A DNA stretch of 49,905 nt, from positions 1 through 49,905 of the forward strand of contig CADBYN010000005.1 of the NCBI GenBank assembly GCA_902798835.1. Direction: 5' to 3'. How positions within the stretch are numbered: position 1 is the first letter of the stretch; each line of letters opens with the position of its first letter. Both the position numbers and the translations under genes were made by a program. The DNA comes from Candidatus Avelusimicrobium bubulum (GTDB taxonomy: Bacteria > Elusimicrobiota > Elusimicrobia > Elusimicrobiales > Elusimicrobiaceae). Shown here in pieces: positions 42,020 through 49,905 of this stretch. The notes beneath the pieces are model-generated. The model did no database searches and was not told the DNA's origin. It saw only the letters and a program-made list of their open reading frames with translations.

Positions 42020-43237
42020 TTAGAAGCCTTTTTCCTCGGCGTGTTGCTCTAAGTTGATGGGAATTTTCAGGCGCACATCAAACCCGGCTAGCCGGGAAAG
42101 TTCCGGATCTTTAAACTGTAAGACGGCTTGTTTAAACATTATGTGTTTCGTCAACGCTTCTAACGGTTCTTCATGGGTAGCCGCTACCATTTGGCCGATA
42201 AGCCCTCTGCCGTTTAATTTAAAGTATTTATCCGGGTACAACGTAAGCACAAAGGGGCGTTCGTTGTGCAAAGCAGTAGAGAGAGAATAGGGGAAATAAT
42301 ACGAGCTATGCGCCGCGCCCGTATACACTACAAACAAAGCATGGGGGTATTTTTTCCGGTAAGCGGTTAACGTGTCTGTCCACGATTCATTACGTATTCG
42401 CATTCCTTCTAAATGGGCCCATTGTGAAATTACTTTTACGTTCCCTTGGGGGTCAATACCTTCCACGTCGCAGAAGTCATAAAACGATACTTCTTCTTCT
42501 AAGCCGATGACAGGGATGCCTTTACGTGCCGCTTGCTGCCAGATAGGGGCATAAACCGGTAAGGCGAGCGAAGAGGGGCGTACATCTTCTGACCACTGGA
42601 AATCCTTAGGCAAAAATTCTGTGAATAAGATAATTTCCCGGTTGGGATTTTGTTCGTGCAACGAGATCAGCAACATTTCCACGCTTTGGTGTATTTCTTT
42701 AAATCCGTGCATCTCGCCCACAAACAGCGTAGTTGTTCGTGCCGGGATTTGCTCGGTTAGCCACGGGATGAAATTTTCGGCTTGGAGATCGGCCGTTTGG
42801 CGGGCGGCTTTTTGCATTTGCGGCAAGTGGTTTTTTAGTTGCTTAATCCACTCTAGGACGTGTTTGCTTTCTTTGAGATAGGCGCGGTTGCTTTTGGCGG
42901 CCATATAATTGGCGGTTTGTCGACGGGTAGTTAAGAAGGGCTTATCTGCATATACGCGGTGCGTAGGCATATCTTTGGCGCGGCGCACGCGGCGTATTGG
43001 CTCGCCTAAAAAATCGATATGCTGGGGATGCTGTTTTTGCAATTCGCGCGCCGTTTCGAAAGAAGTGCGCAAGCGTTTGTCGAGGATGCGGGAAAATCTT
43101 TCTGTTTGGGCGAGTTTGCCAAACGCTCTGCCTACTCTTGTGGATTTCAATTTGTTAGACAAACGTTTACCCGCTTGCAGTTGTGTAGGCGCGTTCACTA
43201 AACAAATTAACAGAGTCAAGCATACAATTCTTTTCAT
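42020..43237 (-). CDS. Secreted ChaN/TIKI-superfamily protein, copy 2
   Basis: This 405-residue protein has a signal peptide (MKRIVCLTLLICLVNAPTQLQA). After a basic, probably helical region (about 25-155) comes a domain of the ChaN/TraB/TIKI/erythromycin-esterase clan at about 160-340. It has LFVGEMHGFKEIH with the clan's GExH, then ILFTEFLPKDF and VVYTGAAHSSYYF with a second conserved His. Members include haem-binding and metallo-hydrolase proteins; the activity here is unknown. It shares this layout and many motifs with its neighbour at 43249-44589, 11 bases upstream in the same direction, so they are an ancient tandem pair in one operon. Confidence 0.75.
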   Translation of the reverse strand: MKRIVCLTLLICLVNAPTQLQAGKRLSNKLKSTRVGRAFGKLAQTERFSRILDKRLRTSFETARELQKQHPQHIDFLGEPIRRVRRAKDMPTHRVYADKPFLTTRRQTANYMAAKSNRAYLKESKHVLEWIKQLKNHLPQMQKAARQTADLQAENFIPWLTEQIPARTTTLFVGEMHGFKEIHQSVEMLLISLHEQNPNREIILFTEFLPKDFQWSEDVRPSSLALPVYAPIWQQAARKGIPVIGLEEEVSFYDFCDVEGIDPQGNVKVISQWAHLEGMRIRNESWTDTLTAYRKKYPHALFVVYTGAAHSSYYFPYSLSTALHNERPFVLTLYPDKYFKLNGRGLIGQMVAATHEEPLEALTKHIMFKQAVLQFKDPELSRLAGFDVRLKIPINLEQHAEEKGF

Positions 43238-43248
43238 TTTTACCTCGT

Positions 43249-44589
43249 TTACTTTAAGAGAAAACCTGGGTTTACGTGATTGGAATCTAAGTTAAATTGT
43301 TGAAATGGCAACATATCCTGCTCTTTGAGTTCCGGGGGTTTAGGAGTTGCGGGTAATTTAACGCGCATATCAAAGCCGGAAAGTTCTATCAAATCGGGCG
43401 ACTTCCATTTCAGCACCGGTTGCGGGAAGGAAAGCCGGGGGTTTAATATCTCCAGGTTGTCGGTTTTGTAATCGACCTCGCCGTCAAAGACAAGCTTTTC
43501 TAGCGTTACTTCGAGCATAAAGGTTCCCTTTTTGGGCAGATACTTAGTTAGCGAGTTCGGGAAATTATAATAACTATGTGCGCTGCCGGTATAGATTATA
43601 AACAAGGCGTTGGGATATTTGGCGCGATAGTATTTCAAAACTCTCTGCCAATGTGCGTTGCGCAGACGCATGCCTTCCGGCGCCGCTCCTGCCGGGTAGT
43701 ATCCAACATTTCCCTTTGCATCGGCGATTCCAACGGGGTAAATATTTTGTACGCGCGAAGATTCCAACCCGATGATCGGGATGCGCCGGTGGCGGACTTT
43801 CTCCCACACCGGATCGTAGTAATGTTTGCGAGGAAAATACGACATAAAGTCGATTGCGTTTTGGCCGGATATTTCGGGGTCAAGCAAAAACTCGGTAAAC
43901 AAGAGTATTTGTCTGCCTTTGTTTTTGTTGTACAAAAGTGGCAGCAGTTGACTGACAAACTGCGGGATTTCGTGCTGGTCGTGGATTTCGCCGATGAATA
44001 AATTTTTTGTGTCGGCGGGGATTTGCTGGGCCGTCCAGTTAGCTATCTCTTCCGACGTTTCCAGTTTAATTTCTTTTTCTTTCAGCTCGCGTTCAAGCGC
44101 CTCGGCTTCTTTATAAAAACGCGGGATAGCTTCCATAAATTTCGGCCAGAACTTTTCCATTTCCCGCAGGTGTTCAATAAACAGGCGGTTACTTTCTATT
44201 AAAAAATGCGCCTCGGCTAATTGGGAACCCAGGATAGGATGTTGCAACTCGGGTTTATCCGGGTACATGCGCTTGGCGCGCAACAGCGAAATGCGGGTAA
44301 TTCCTTTGCGGCGTTTGACCGGCCCGGTTAAAAGGGGGCGTGCGCTGGTCCGCTGCTGGGCGGTTAGGGCTTTATTAAATGCCAGTTCAGCCTCTGCGTT
44401 TAATCGGCGCAACTCTCTGTACTTGGAAACCAACCCGGGCTTTTGGGCAGTCCTACGCGAAAATAAGTTAAAGCGGGCAGAGGCCTTGCGCGGACGTTTG
44501 GATGCTTTTTTTAATGAACCAGCGTACGATGGCGTTGCCAATAAGCAGCCGCTAAGCCACAGTAACAGAAAAGTTTTTTTATGGAACAT
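43249..44589 (-). CDS. Secreted ChaN/TIKI-superfamily protein, copy 1
   Basis: This 446-residue protein has a signal peptide (MFHKKTFLLLWLSGCLLATPSYA). A basic helical region of about 190 residues includes an acidic coiled-coil-like stretch (YKEAEALERELKEKEIKLE). The conserved domain follows: LFIGEIHDQHEIPQF (GExH), LLFTEFLLDPEI, PIIGLES and IIYTGSAHSYYNFP. The 56-residue C-terminal tail is Pro/Glu-rich. An open frame extends upstream to 45024, but the signal peptide and a GGAG site support the ATG at 44589. Same family as the next gene, with clear divergence, so not a recent duplication. Confidence 0.75.
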   Translation of the reverse strand: MFHKKTFLLLWLSGCLLATPSYAGSLKKASKRPRKASARFNLFSRRTAQKPGLVSKYRELRRLNAEAELAFNKALTAQQRTSARPLLTGPVKRRKGITRISLLRAKRMYPDKPELQHPILGSQLAEAHFLIESNRLFIEHLREMEKFWPKFMEAIPRFYKEAEALERELKEKEIKLETSEEIANWTAQQIPADTKNLFIGEIHDQHEIPQFVSQLLPLLYNKNKGRQILLFTEFLLDPEISGQNAIDFMSYFPRKHYYDPVWEKVRHRRIPIIGLESSRVQNIYPVGIADAKGNVGYYPAGAAPEGMRLRNAHWQRVLKYYRAKYPNALFIIYTGSAHSYYNFPNSLTKYLPKKGTFMLEVTLEKLVFDGEVDYKTDNLEILNPRLSFPQPVLKWKSPDLIELSGFDMRVKLPATPKPPELKEQDMLPFQQFNLDSNHVNPGFLLK

Positions 44590-44706
44590 AAATTGATTTT
44601 CTCCTATCTTCAACCCCCATAGTAAATAATTTGTCCGGCGTGTCACAAGGGCCAAAAGGCCTAAAAGCAAGCGTCTAAAAGTCCTACGTGTAGAGGGCTC
44701 ATAAAT

Positions 44707-44715
44707 TGCTATAAT
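44707..44715 (+). promoter_or_regulatory. Extended -10 promoter of the radical SAM operon, predicted leaderless
   Basis: TGCTATAAT (-10 at 44710-44715), with the ATG at 44722 seven bases after the last T. Upstream, 44650-44661 holds a GGCC AAAA GGCC hairpin. No Shine-Dalgarno is present. Confidence 0.7.
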
Positions 44716-44721
44716 ACGGGT

Positions 44722-45372
44722 ATGACCAGCACAACGCCTAAAATTGCCTATCGTTTCAATGACGGTGTTTATATCAATTTGACCAACCGTTGCCCCAACT
44801 TGTGTGTGTTTTGCATTAAGACCAAGTGGCAGATGGACTTTCACGGCAATAACCTCAATTTGGCCGGCAACGAGCCCACGGCACAGGAAGTCCTGCGCGC
44901 GTTGGAGGACGAGCTTGTCAAAGCGCCGTTTAAAGAAGTTGTTTTTTGCGGCTATGGCGAGCCGACCATGCGCCTGGATGTGCTGCTCTATGTAGCCCAA
45001 ACGCTTAAAGGTTGGCAGGCACAAGCCAAATTTCCGCCCTTTAAAATTCGTCTCAATACCAACGGGTTAGGAAATCGTATTAATCACAAGCCCATTGTCG
45101 GTGAGTTGCGCCGCGTGGTGGATATCGTCAACGTGAGCGTCAACGCCCAGGACGAAACCACTTGGCGTGCGCTCATGCGCCCGGAGCCCGAGTACCGCGA
45201 CGCTTACCCCGACGTGCTTTTATTCTTACAGCAATGCGTGGAAGCCGGGTTTGAAAAAGTTGTGTTGAGTTGCGTAGATAACACCGGCGCGGATGTCAAT
45301 GCGCTTGAAGCGTTGGCTAAAAAATACGGGGCCACGTTCTATGTGCGGAGTTTTTTAGATGAAAAAGAGTAA
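44722..45372 (+). CDS. TatD-associated radical SAM protein
   Basis: This 216-residue protein has the radical SAM cluster motif CPNLCVFC (CxxxCxxC), followed by FCGYGEPTMRLD (the glycine-rich SAM-binding segment) and IRLNTNGLGN. The compact size and VYINLTNRCPNLCVFCIKTK fit the family often found beside TatD nucleases. TatD itself is not in view. The substrate is unknown. The start has no ribosome site but lies at a leaderless promoter. The next gene overlaps by 14 bases. Confidence 0.88.
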   Translation: MTSTTPKIAYRFNDGVYINLTNRCPNLCVFCIKTKWQMDFHGNNLNLAGNEPTAQEVLRALEDELVKAPFKEVVFCGYGEPTMRLDVLLYVAQTLKGWQAQAKFPPFKIRLNTNGLGNRINHKPIVGELRRVVDIVNVSVNAQDETTWRALMRPEPEYRDAYPDVLLFLQQCVEAGFEKVVLSCVDNTGADVNALEALAKKYGATFYVRSFLDEKE

Positions 45373-45823
45373 TGTAGCCGAGAGTATGATTTTTGTGTTG
45401 TTTTTGGGTTTTTTTATCGGCGGGCTGATTTGGTTTTTCAATCAAGCCGAGGACTATTACGCGTTTGCTTCGGATACGATTGAGGGCGCGCGGGCGGTGG
45501 CGCCGCTTAACAAAGAGGACATGCAAGTACGCATGACGCCTGCGGCGGTGAACTACGATACCGAGGTCAAATACCGCAAATTTTTCATTACGGCTCCCGG
45601 TGCCAAGCAAGTGGAACTACGCGCCGATTTCAACCGCTGGGGCAAAGATCCCCTGGTGCTGACGCCTTACAAAAAAGGGTATTTTGAGACGTCGGTGGCG
45701 TTGGCCGGGGGCGAATACAAATATGTGTTTGCCGTCGATGGAGAAGAAATTCCGGACCCGTCCAACCAGGACCGCAAAACCTTGGAAGACGGCCGCGAGA
45801 TTTGCATTAAAACGGTGCGCTGA
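45359..45823 (+). CDS. Membrane-anchored CBM48/AMPK-type glycogen-binding protein
   Basis: This 154-residue protein has a single N-terminal membrane helix (about 10-27) and a C-terminal early-set carbohydrate-binding domain (about 75-150). That domain has RKFFITAPGAKQVELRADFNRWG, GYFETSVALAGGEYKYVFAVDGEEIPDP and NQD, like AMPK-type CBM48 modules. No catalytic domain is attached. It may bind glucans or serve as a protein-binding fold at the membrane. It overlaps the radical SAM gene by 14 bases and precedes tsaE by 2 bases; no functional link to either is evident. Confidence 0.8.
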   Translation: MKKSNVAESMIFVLFLGFFIGGLIWFFNQAEDYYAFASDTIEGARAVAPLNKEDMQVRMTPAAVNYDTEVKYRKFFITAPGAKQVELRADFNRWGKDPLVLTPYKKGYFETSVALAGGEYKYVFAVDGEEIPDPSNQDRKTLEDGREICIKTVR

Positions 45824-45825
45824 TT

Positions 45826-46296
45826 ATGAAAACTGCCGAGTTGCACACACAAAGCCGCGAACAAACCATCCTTTTGGCTGCGCATTTTGCCCAACTTTTA
45901 AAGGGAGGGGAAATTGTGTTTTTGCGCGGGCCGATCGGCGCGGGGAAAACGGTTTTTGTCAAGGGCGTGGCAGCGGCGCTGGGGTTGACCGGCTCGCCGA
46001 CCAGTGCCAGTTTTAGTTTGCTCAAAGAATATCGCAGCAAGACCATGCGCCTGTTTCATATCGATTTATTTCGCCTGGAAGAAGGCGAAGTGTTCAACTT
46101 GGGGTTTGAAGAAATGCTCGAAGATGAACACGCCATTATTTTAGCCGAATGGCCCGACCCGATTGCGCGTATGTTGCCCGCAGACCGGTTGGAAATTAAT
46201 TTCGTGCTCGAGGAAGGGGACGAGCGTACCTTGGAGCTCTCGTCCTTTGGGAGCGTGTCGGACCGATTGTTGGAGGAATTATGCAAAGCGGTGTAA
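45826..46296 (+). CDS. tsaE: tRNA t6A synthesis ATPase TsaE
   Basis: This 156-residue P-loop ATPase has Walker A GPIGAGKT, SPTSASFSLLKEY, HIDLFRLEEGE and ILAEWPD. It works with TsaB and TsaD in making N6-threonylcarbamoyladenosine at position 37 of ANN-decoding tRNAs. tsaB follows with a 16-base overlap. The operon order tsaE-tsaB-rimI is conserved in many bacteria; TsaD is not in the window. Confidence 0.95.
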   Translation: MKTAELHTQSREQTILLAAHFAQLLKGGEIVFLRGPIGAGKTVFVKGVAAALGLTGSPTSASFSLLKEYRSKTMRLFHIDLFRLEEGEVFNLGFEEMLEDEHAIILAEWPDPIARMLPADRLEINFVLEEGDERTLELSSFGSVSDRLLEELCKAV

Positions 46297-46970
46297 GTAT
46301 CGTGATGGATACGTCCCACTCGCCGTTACTTTTGGCCGTGGAAAAAGACGGCAAACTCTTTACCGCACGGCGCAGCGGGATCAAGCAGGAGAAATTATTA
46401 TTTCCCGTTTTGAACGGACTGCTGGCCAAAGCCAACGCTAATTTGCAAGACGTCAGCCGCGTTTTTATCATCCGCGGACCGGGGCGTTTTACCGGGATCC
46501 GTATTGCCCTTACGTTTGCCTCTATGTTGCAAATGCTCGGCGATTGCGAAGTCAAAGGCGCTACGCTTTTTGAAGTGATCTACCGCCAAGTGCAAGCCTG
46601 CCGCGCCTACACGTTATGGCAGCAAAACCACCCCTCCGGCGTGGCGGCGGTGGTGTTGCACGCTTTTCGGGAAGAATATTTTTTGCAGATTTTTGATGAG
46701 AAAAAGTCCGCCCCTATGTGGCTTAGCCGCGAGGAATTACTTAACACCTTAGCTGCGTATCCCTATCCGCTTTTTGTGGCCGGCACCGATAAAGAATTTG
46801 CTCCGCTTACCCACTTGCTGGACGGAAAATATACGCTGGCTCCATACGACGTATGCCATGTGCAAGCCAAAACATTGGCCCGGTTAGCGCAAGAGAAAAA
46901 GTGGACAAAATCCGCCCTGGAGCCGCTTTACTTAAAGCCGGCGCGCTTTGAATTGGAGGGCGTCAAATGA
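46281..46970 (+). CDS. tsaB: tRNA t6A synthesis protein TsaB
   Basis: This 229-residue ASKHA-fold protein begins VSIVMDTSHSPLLLAVEKDG and has FIIRGPGRFTGIRIALTFA, the TsaB form of the GPGSFTGLRIG motif with Arg in place of Ser. The C-terminal half is more variable. It is the partner of TsaD in t6A synthesis. It overlaps tsaE and, by 4 bases, rimI. Confidence 0.93.
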   Translation: MQSGVSIVMDTSHSPLLLAVEKDGKLFTARRSGIKQEKLLFPVLNGLLAKANANLQDVSRVFIIRGPGRFTGIRIALTFASMLQMLGDCEVKGATLFEVIYRQVQACRAYTLWQQNHPSGVAAVVLHAFREEYFLQIFDEKKSAPMWLSREELLNTLAAYPYPLFVAGTDKEFAPLTHLLDGKYTLAPYDVCHVQAKTLARLAQEKKWTKSALEPLYLKPARFELEGVK

Positions 46971-47401
46971 ATATCCGTTTAGCACTTGCCACCGAGAGCA
47001 TTATTCTGTTTAACGTGGACCGCGCGCAAACCTTTAGCGCGCATTGGAGCGAGATGGATTGGCAAAGTGAACTGGCCCATCCGTCCGCGCGGGTGTGGGG
47101 TGCGTTTGTCAACGGAAAATTGGTGGGTTTTATCTGCACGCGCGGAGCCGCCGACCAGTACGAAATTACCAATTTAGCCGTCGAACCCGGTCACACACGC
47201 CAAGGGATCGGGCGGGCACTTTTGGCGCACGCATTAGAGGAACTCAAAGCGTTGGGGGCCGGGCAAGTTACTTTGGAAGTCAGCACCGCCAATGAGCCCG
47301 CGCGTGCGTTGTACCAAAGTGGACAATTTGTCACGCTGGGGATGCGCAAGAAATTTTATAAAGACGGTAGTGACGCGCTGATTTTAGGGAAAAAGTTATG
47401 A
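46967..47401 (+). CDS. rimI: GNAT N-acetyltransferase (RimI-like)
   Basis: This 144-residue GNAT enzyme has the acetyl-CoA loop HTRQGIGRALL, the core YEITNLAVEPG and the C-terminal LEVSTANEPARALYQSGQF. Its place after tsaE-tsaB marks it as RimI, the ribosomal-protein-S18-alanine acetyltransferase type, although such proteins may acetylate several N-termini. It overlaps both neighbours by 4 bases. Confidence 0.9.
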   Translation: MNIRLALATESIILFNVDRAQTFSAHWSEMDWQSELAHPSARVWGAFVNGKLVGFICTRGAADQYEITNLAVEPGHTRQGIGRALLAHALEELKALGAGQVTLEVSTANEPARALYQSGQFVTLGMRKKFYKDGSDALILGKKL

Positions 47402-48945
47402 AACGCTACGGGCTGCTTTGTGTTTTATTGTTGGCGGGGAGTGCATTTGCGTTGCCGCTTAGCAAAGAGGCCCAGAGCGAGGCACAATTATTTGCCGATT
47501 TTTTAGAAGCTGCTTATGCTCAGCGTACCGGGGATCCGGCGCGTTTTGAACTGTTGCAGCGCGCCCTTTCTCAATCGCCTGATAGTGCGTATCTCAAACA
47601 ACAATTAGTTTCCGAAGCGTTGGTAGTGGATAACGTCAAATTGGCTTCAGCGTATGTTGATTTTATCGATCAGGCGCAAGACGATCCGGAAGCGTGGGTG
47701 GTGTACGGGGCGTATCAATGGCGTACCGAGCACCCGGCCCAAGCTCTCCAAGCGTATGAAAAAGCCCTCGAGCTGGACCCCGATGATGAGCGCATCCTGT
47801 TTCAATATATCTCTGTTTTGGCGGCGGCCGATCCGCACAAAGCCGAAGAGCGCCTGGTGGAATTGGCGCGAAGCCGCCCGGCCATAGCGCCCGAGCTTTA
47901 CAACGAAATCGGGCAGATGTATTTGTTTCACCAACAATATCCCAAAGCGTTGGAAGCCTTCAACAAAGCGGTGGAGCTGGAGGGGACAAATCCACAATTT
48001 CGTTTGGGCCGCGTGGCCGTGTACGAGCGGACCAGCCAATATTTTTTGATGCTTCACGAGTTGGAAGAATTGGAAAAAATGGGCTACGTGACGGCGCAGA
48101 CACTTACGCAAATGGCCTCGATATTTGTAATGGTTAAAGACTTTCCGCGTGCACAAGAATATTTTTTGCGTGCGAAAAAATTAGAGAACGGCAACCTCCC
48201 GGCCAATTATTTTTTGGCACTCTTTGCCGAGCAAGCCGGCCAGTACGACCAAGCGATTGTGTATTTGCAAGACTCGTCCGATTACAAAACCTCGTCGGCC
48301 AAGCAGCTGCAAGTGGCTTTTTATCAGCAAAAACTCGGGCAGGAAAAACAAAGCCTGGCTACCCTTAAACACGCCCAGCAGCAATTCCCCGACGAGATAG
48401 AGCCCACCTACTTTTATGCCGTAGCGTTGTATGATCAAGGGGCGTACCCGGAATCTGCGCGCGTGTTGGCGCCGTTGGTGGAGCGCTTTCCCAAAAACCA
48501 GGAAGTACGCTTGCAATACGCATTTGCGCTGGAAGCACAACACCACTACCGCGCCATGGAAGAACAACTCCGCACGCTTTTAGGGCAAAATCCCCGTCAC
48601 GCCTATGCGCTGAATTTGTGGGCGTATTCGCTGGCGATGCGCGCGGAACGTTTGGATGAAGCGGCCGATTATATTGCCCGTGCGCTGGCCGTAAACCCCG
48701 AGGAATATTCCTTTATCGATACGCAAGCGTGGGTCTATTTCAAACAGGGCAAGTATGCCCAAGCCGCTGATGTGATCAGCGCGATTCCCGAAGATGTATT
48801 GGCGGAAAATGCCGAGATGGCCCACCACGCCGCGTACATTTACCAAGCGCTCAAAGACAACACAAAAGCTAAACATTTCTACGAGCTGGGCTGCGGTGGG
48901 AAATCCGCTACGGCTTGTTTAAAAGAATTCAAGAAAATCCGCTAA
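47398..48945 (+). CDS. Exported TPR-repeat protein
   Basis: This 515-residue protein has a signal peptide (MKRYGLLCVLLLAGSAFA) followed by TPR-like helical repeats along nearly its whole length. Clear units are near residues 95-128 (AWVVYGAYQWRTEHPAQALQAYEKALELDPDD) and 165-195 (YNEIGQMYLFHQQYPKALEAFNKAVEL), with others to the end. It is likely periplasmic or outer-membrane associated and a scaffold for protein contacts. It overlaps rimI by 4 bases; its stop overlaps the convergent thiN gene by 4 bases. Confidence 0.88.
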   Translation: MKRYGLLCVLLLAGSAFALPLSKEAQSEAQLFADFLEAAYAQRTGDPARFELLQRALSQSPDSAYLKQQLVSEALVVDNVKLASAYVDFIDQAQDDPEAWVVYGAYQWRTEHPAQALQAYEKALELDPDDERILFQYISVLAAADPHKAEERLVELARSRPAIAPELYNEIGQMYLFHQQYPKALEAFNKAVELEGTNPQFRLGRVAVYERTSQYFLMLHELEELEKMGYVTAQTLTQMASIFVMVKDFPRAQEYFLRAKKLENGNLPANYFLALFAEQAGQYDQAIVYLQDSSDYKTSSAKQLQVAFYQQKLGQEKQSLATLKHAQQQFPDEIEPTYFYAVALYDQGAYPESARVLAPLVERFPKNQEVRLQYAFALEAQHHYRAMEEQLRTLLGQNPRHAYALNLWAYSLAMRAERLDEAADYIARALAVNPEEYSFIDTQAWVYFKQGKYAQAADVISAIPEDVLAENAEMAHHAAYIYQALKDNTKAKHFYELGCGGKSATACLKEFKKIR

Positions 48946-49565
48946 TTTTCCAAATAGACAAGCAGCATCCCGCGGGTGAATTTTACGTCCACGCGCTTGG
49001 CGGTGGTTTGATTGCTCAGCGTGCGCGTAGTGCCGGGCAGGATGCGCGCGTTTTTAAGCGGATATTGGCACCCGCTAAGCGTAACGCCCGTGCACGGTTT
49101 GAGGGGAATTAGACTGAAGCGCTTGTTTTTTTCACACGGGATGCGTGCGCTTTTTGTGAACGGATACATGCGCCAACGCTCGCCCGCTACGCACAGTGCA
49201 AGTTTGCGCGCGTAGGCAGATAGCGTAAGCAAATTGCCCAGTGAAAAATCCCATCGGTTTCCCACAAAACCCACCAGCGTTGCGTGCGTAACGTGATGCG
49301 CAAGTGCCCACAAGAGGGCTTTTTCCAAATCGGTATTTTCCTGCGTGGGTACGTGCACGAGTTTTTGGGCAAGTGCTTTTTTCGTGCGGGGGGAGAGGGA
49401 GTCCAAGTCGCCGATGACGTAGTGCGGTTGTACGCCCGCGCGCAACGCTTTGTCCGCTCCGCCGTCCACGGCCAGGATAATATCCGCCTCGCGCGCAAGT
49501 GTTTTAAGCAAGCGTGCGCAAACTTCTTCGCCGTTACCGATCAGTAATGCCCGATATGTTTGCAT
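48942..49565 (-). CDS. thiN: Thiamine pyrophosphokinase
   Basis: This 207-residue enzyme makes thiamine diphosphate from thiamine and ATP. Conserved elements are ILAVDGGADKALRAGVQPHYVIGDLDSL, the PTQENTDLEKALLWA segment and a C-terminal beta domain with SLIPLKPCTGVTLSGCQYPL. The length is normal. The start at 49565 overlaps the upstream symporter gene by 32 bases, which suggests thiamine uptake and activation could be linked; the symporter's substrate is not known. Confidence 0.92.
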   Translation of the reverse strand: MQTYRALLIGNGEEVCARLLKTLAREADIILAVDGGADKALRAGVQPHYVIGDLDSLSPRTKKALAQKLVHVPTQENTDLEKALLWALAHHVTHATLVGFVGNRWDFSLGNLLTLSAYARKLALCVAGERWRMYPFTKSARIPCEKNKRFSLIPLKPCTGVTLSGCQYPLKNARILPGTTRTLSNQTTAKRVDVKFTRGMLLVYLEN

Positions 49566-49905
49566 ACTTAGATTTTCTCCCGATAAGTAAAATCATCAAG
49601 CTGACGATGACCCCAATGTAAAAGGGGTCAATGATATCTAAAAATTCTTCTTTGGGCAGGGCGTACCATAGGGTCATGGCGGCCGCGGAACTTACCACGC
49701 TCCCCACGAAAAGTGTGTCGCTAATGCGGCCCGGGGAGAGGTAATTTAGCACAATGGGCACCAGCAAACACGCCGAGAAATACGACCCCAATACCAGCCA
49801 AATTTCCTTAAAACTGCCGTGGAAAAATTGTGCCATCACAATCGAAAACACGCCCACTACAAAAATAGAAATGCGGTTGGAAAGTACGACGTTTTTAAAC
49901 TGATT
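49534..49905 (-). CDS. Sodium:solute symporter family protein, C-terminal part
   Basis: The frame is open to the window edge. Its visible 123 residues begin NQFKNVVLSNRISIFVVG and continue AQFFHGSFKEIWLVLGSYFSACLLVPIVLNYL. This matches the late transmembrane part of SSS-family transporters, with four hydrophobic segments and a basic end (RKSKYANISGITDR). The 5' part lies beyond base 49905. The substrate cannot be told from this part. It overlaps thiN by 32 bases in the same direction. Confidence 0.75.
   Translation of the reverse strand, partial: NQFKNVVLSNRISIFVVGVFSIVMAQFFHGSFKEIWLVLGSYFSACLLVPIVLNYLSPGRISDTLFVGSVVSSAAAMTLWYALPKEEFLDIIDPFYIGVIVSLMILLIGRKSKYANISGITDR

Overview
The window looks like chromosomal DNA of a gut-type Elusimicrobiota bacterium, or a close relative. 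This is inferred from gene content and style: moderate GC, isolated type IV pilin genes with a near-identical FTLIELLVVVLIIGILAAIALPQY start, a PUFA-synthase-like multidomain enzyme with Ala/Pro-rich linkers, and short intergenic spaces with strong hairpin terminators. No 16S gene is present, so the assignment is not proven. I see no CRISPR array, prophage or intact insertion sequence.

Bases 1-6200 (+) hold the 3' end of a PUFA/polyketide-type synthase (ACP-ACP-KR-DH), a phosphopantetheinyl transferase whose start overlaps the synthase stop, an acyl-CoA carboxyltransferase and a small lipoprotein. Both visible carrier domains have Thr where the phosphopantetheine-bearing Ser is expected. Bases 6217-10144 (-) hold a decayed maltodextrin unit: an SLC45/GPH-like sugar transporter and a CBM20-GH77 4-alpha-glucanotransferase, each broken by a frameshift. 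An intact, simpler GH77 enzyme lies at 29568-31151, and a nitroreductase just after it carries an internal stop.

Bases 10360-16162 (+) are housekeeping genes: a YacL-like PIN/TRAM protein, fused IspDF, a lipoprotein, CysS, then rpsF-ssb-rpsR-rplI behind a strong promoter and a long 5' hairpin. Bases 16239-28663 contain two orphan pilins, a sensor kinase without a visible regulator, a membrane protein, a DnaQ-type exonuclease, GpmI, a YggU protein followed by an unlisted 22-residue membrane peptide, an ACT protein, a TM0106-like nuclease, peptide deformylase, a CLC channel, a MarC protein and a thioredoxin/DsbD-type fusion. Next come tRNA-Lys and tRNA-Glu (-), RidA, MalQ, the broken nitroreductase and a TSCPD protein.

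Bases 33246-41632 (+) form a tight five-gene operon that I consider the most interesting complete unit. It encodes a MarR regulator with a palindromic operator over its own promoter, an LplT-PlsC-acyl-ACP synthetase fusion, a second PlsC-like acyltransferase, a PAP2 phosphatase and an 835-residue PEP-synthase/rifampin-phosphotransferase-like dikinase. This reads as a regulated phospholipid uptake and remodelling system with an unexplained dikinase. A 107-bp element with 12-bp perfect inverted ends and tRNA-Ser follow it.

Bases 42020-44589 (-) are two tandem secreted ChaN/TIKI-like proteins. Bases 44722-48945 (+) are a TatD-associated radical SAM protein, a membrane-anchored CBM48 protein, tsaE-tsaB-rimI and a TPR protein. 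The window ends with thiamine pyrophosphokinase and the 3' part of a sodium:solute symporter, both on the minus strand.

Promoters repeatedly show an extended -10 (TGn-TATAAT). At four genes the ATG lies exactly seven bases after the last base of the -10, which predicts leaderless mRNAs.
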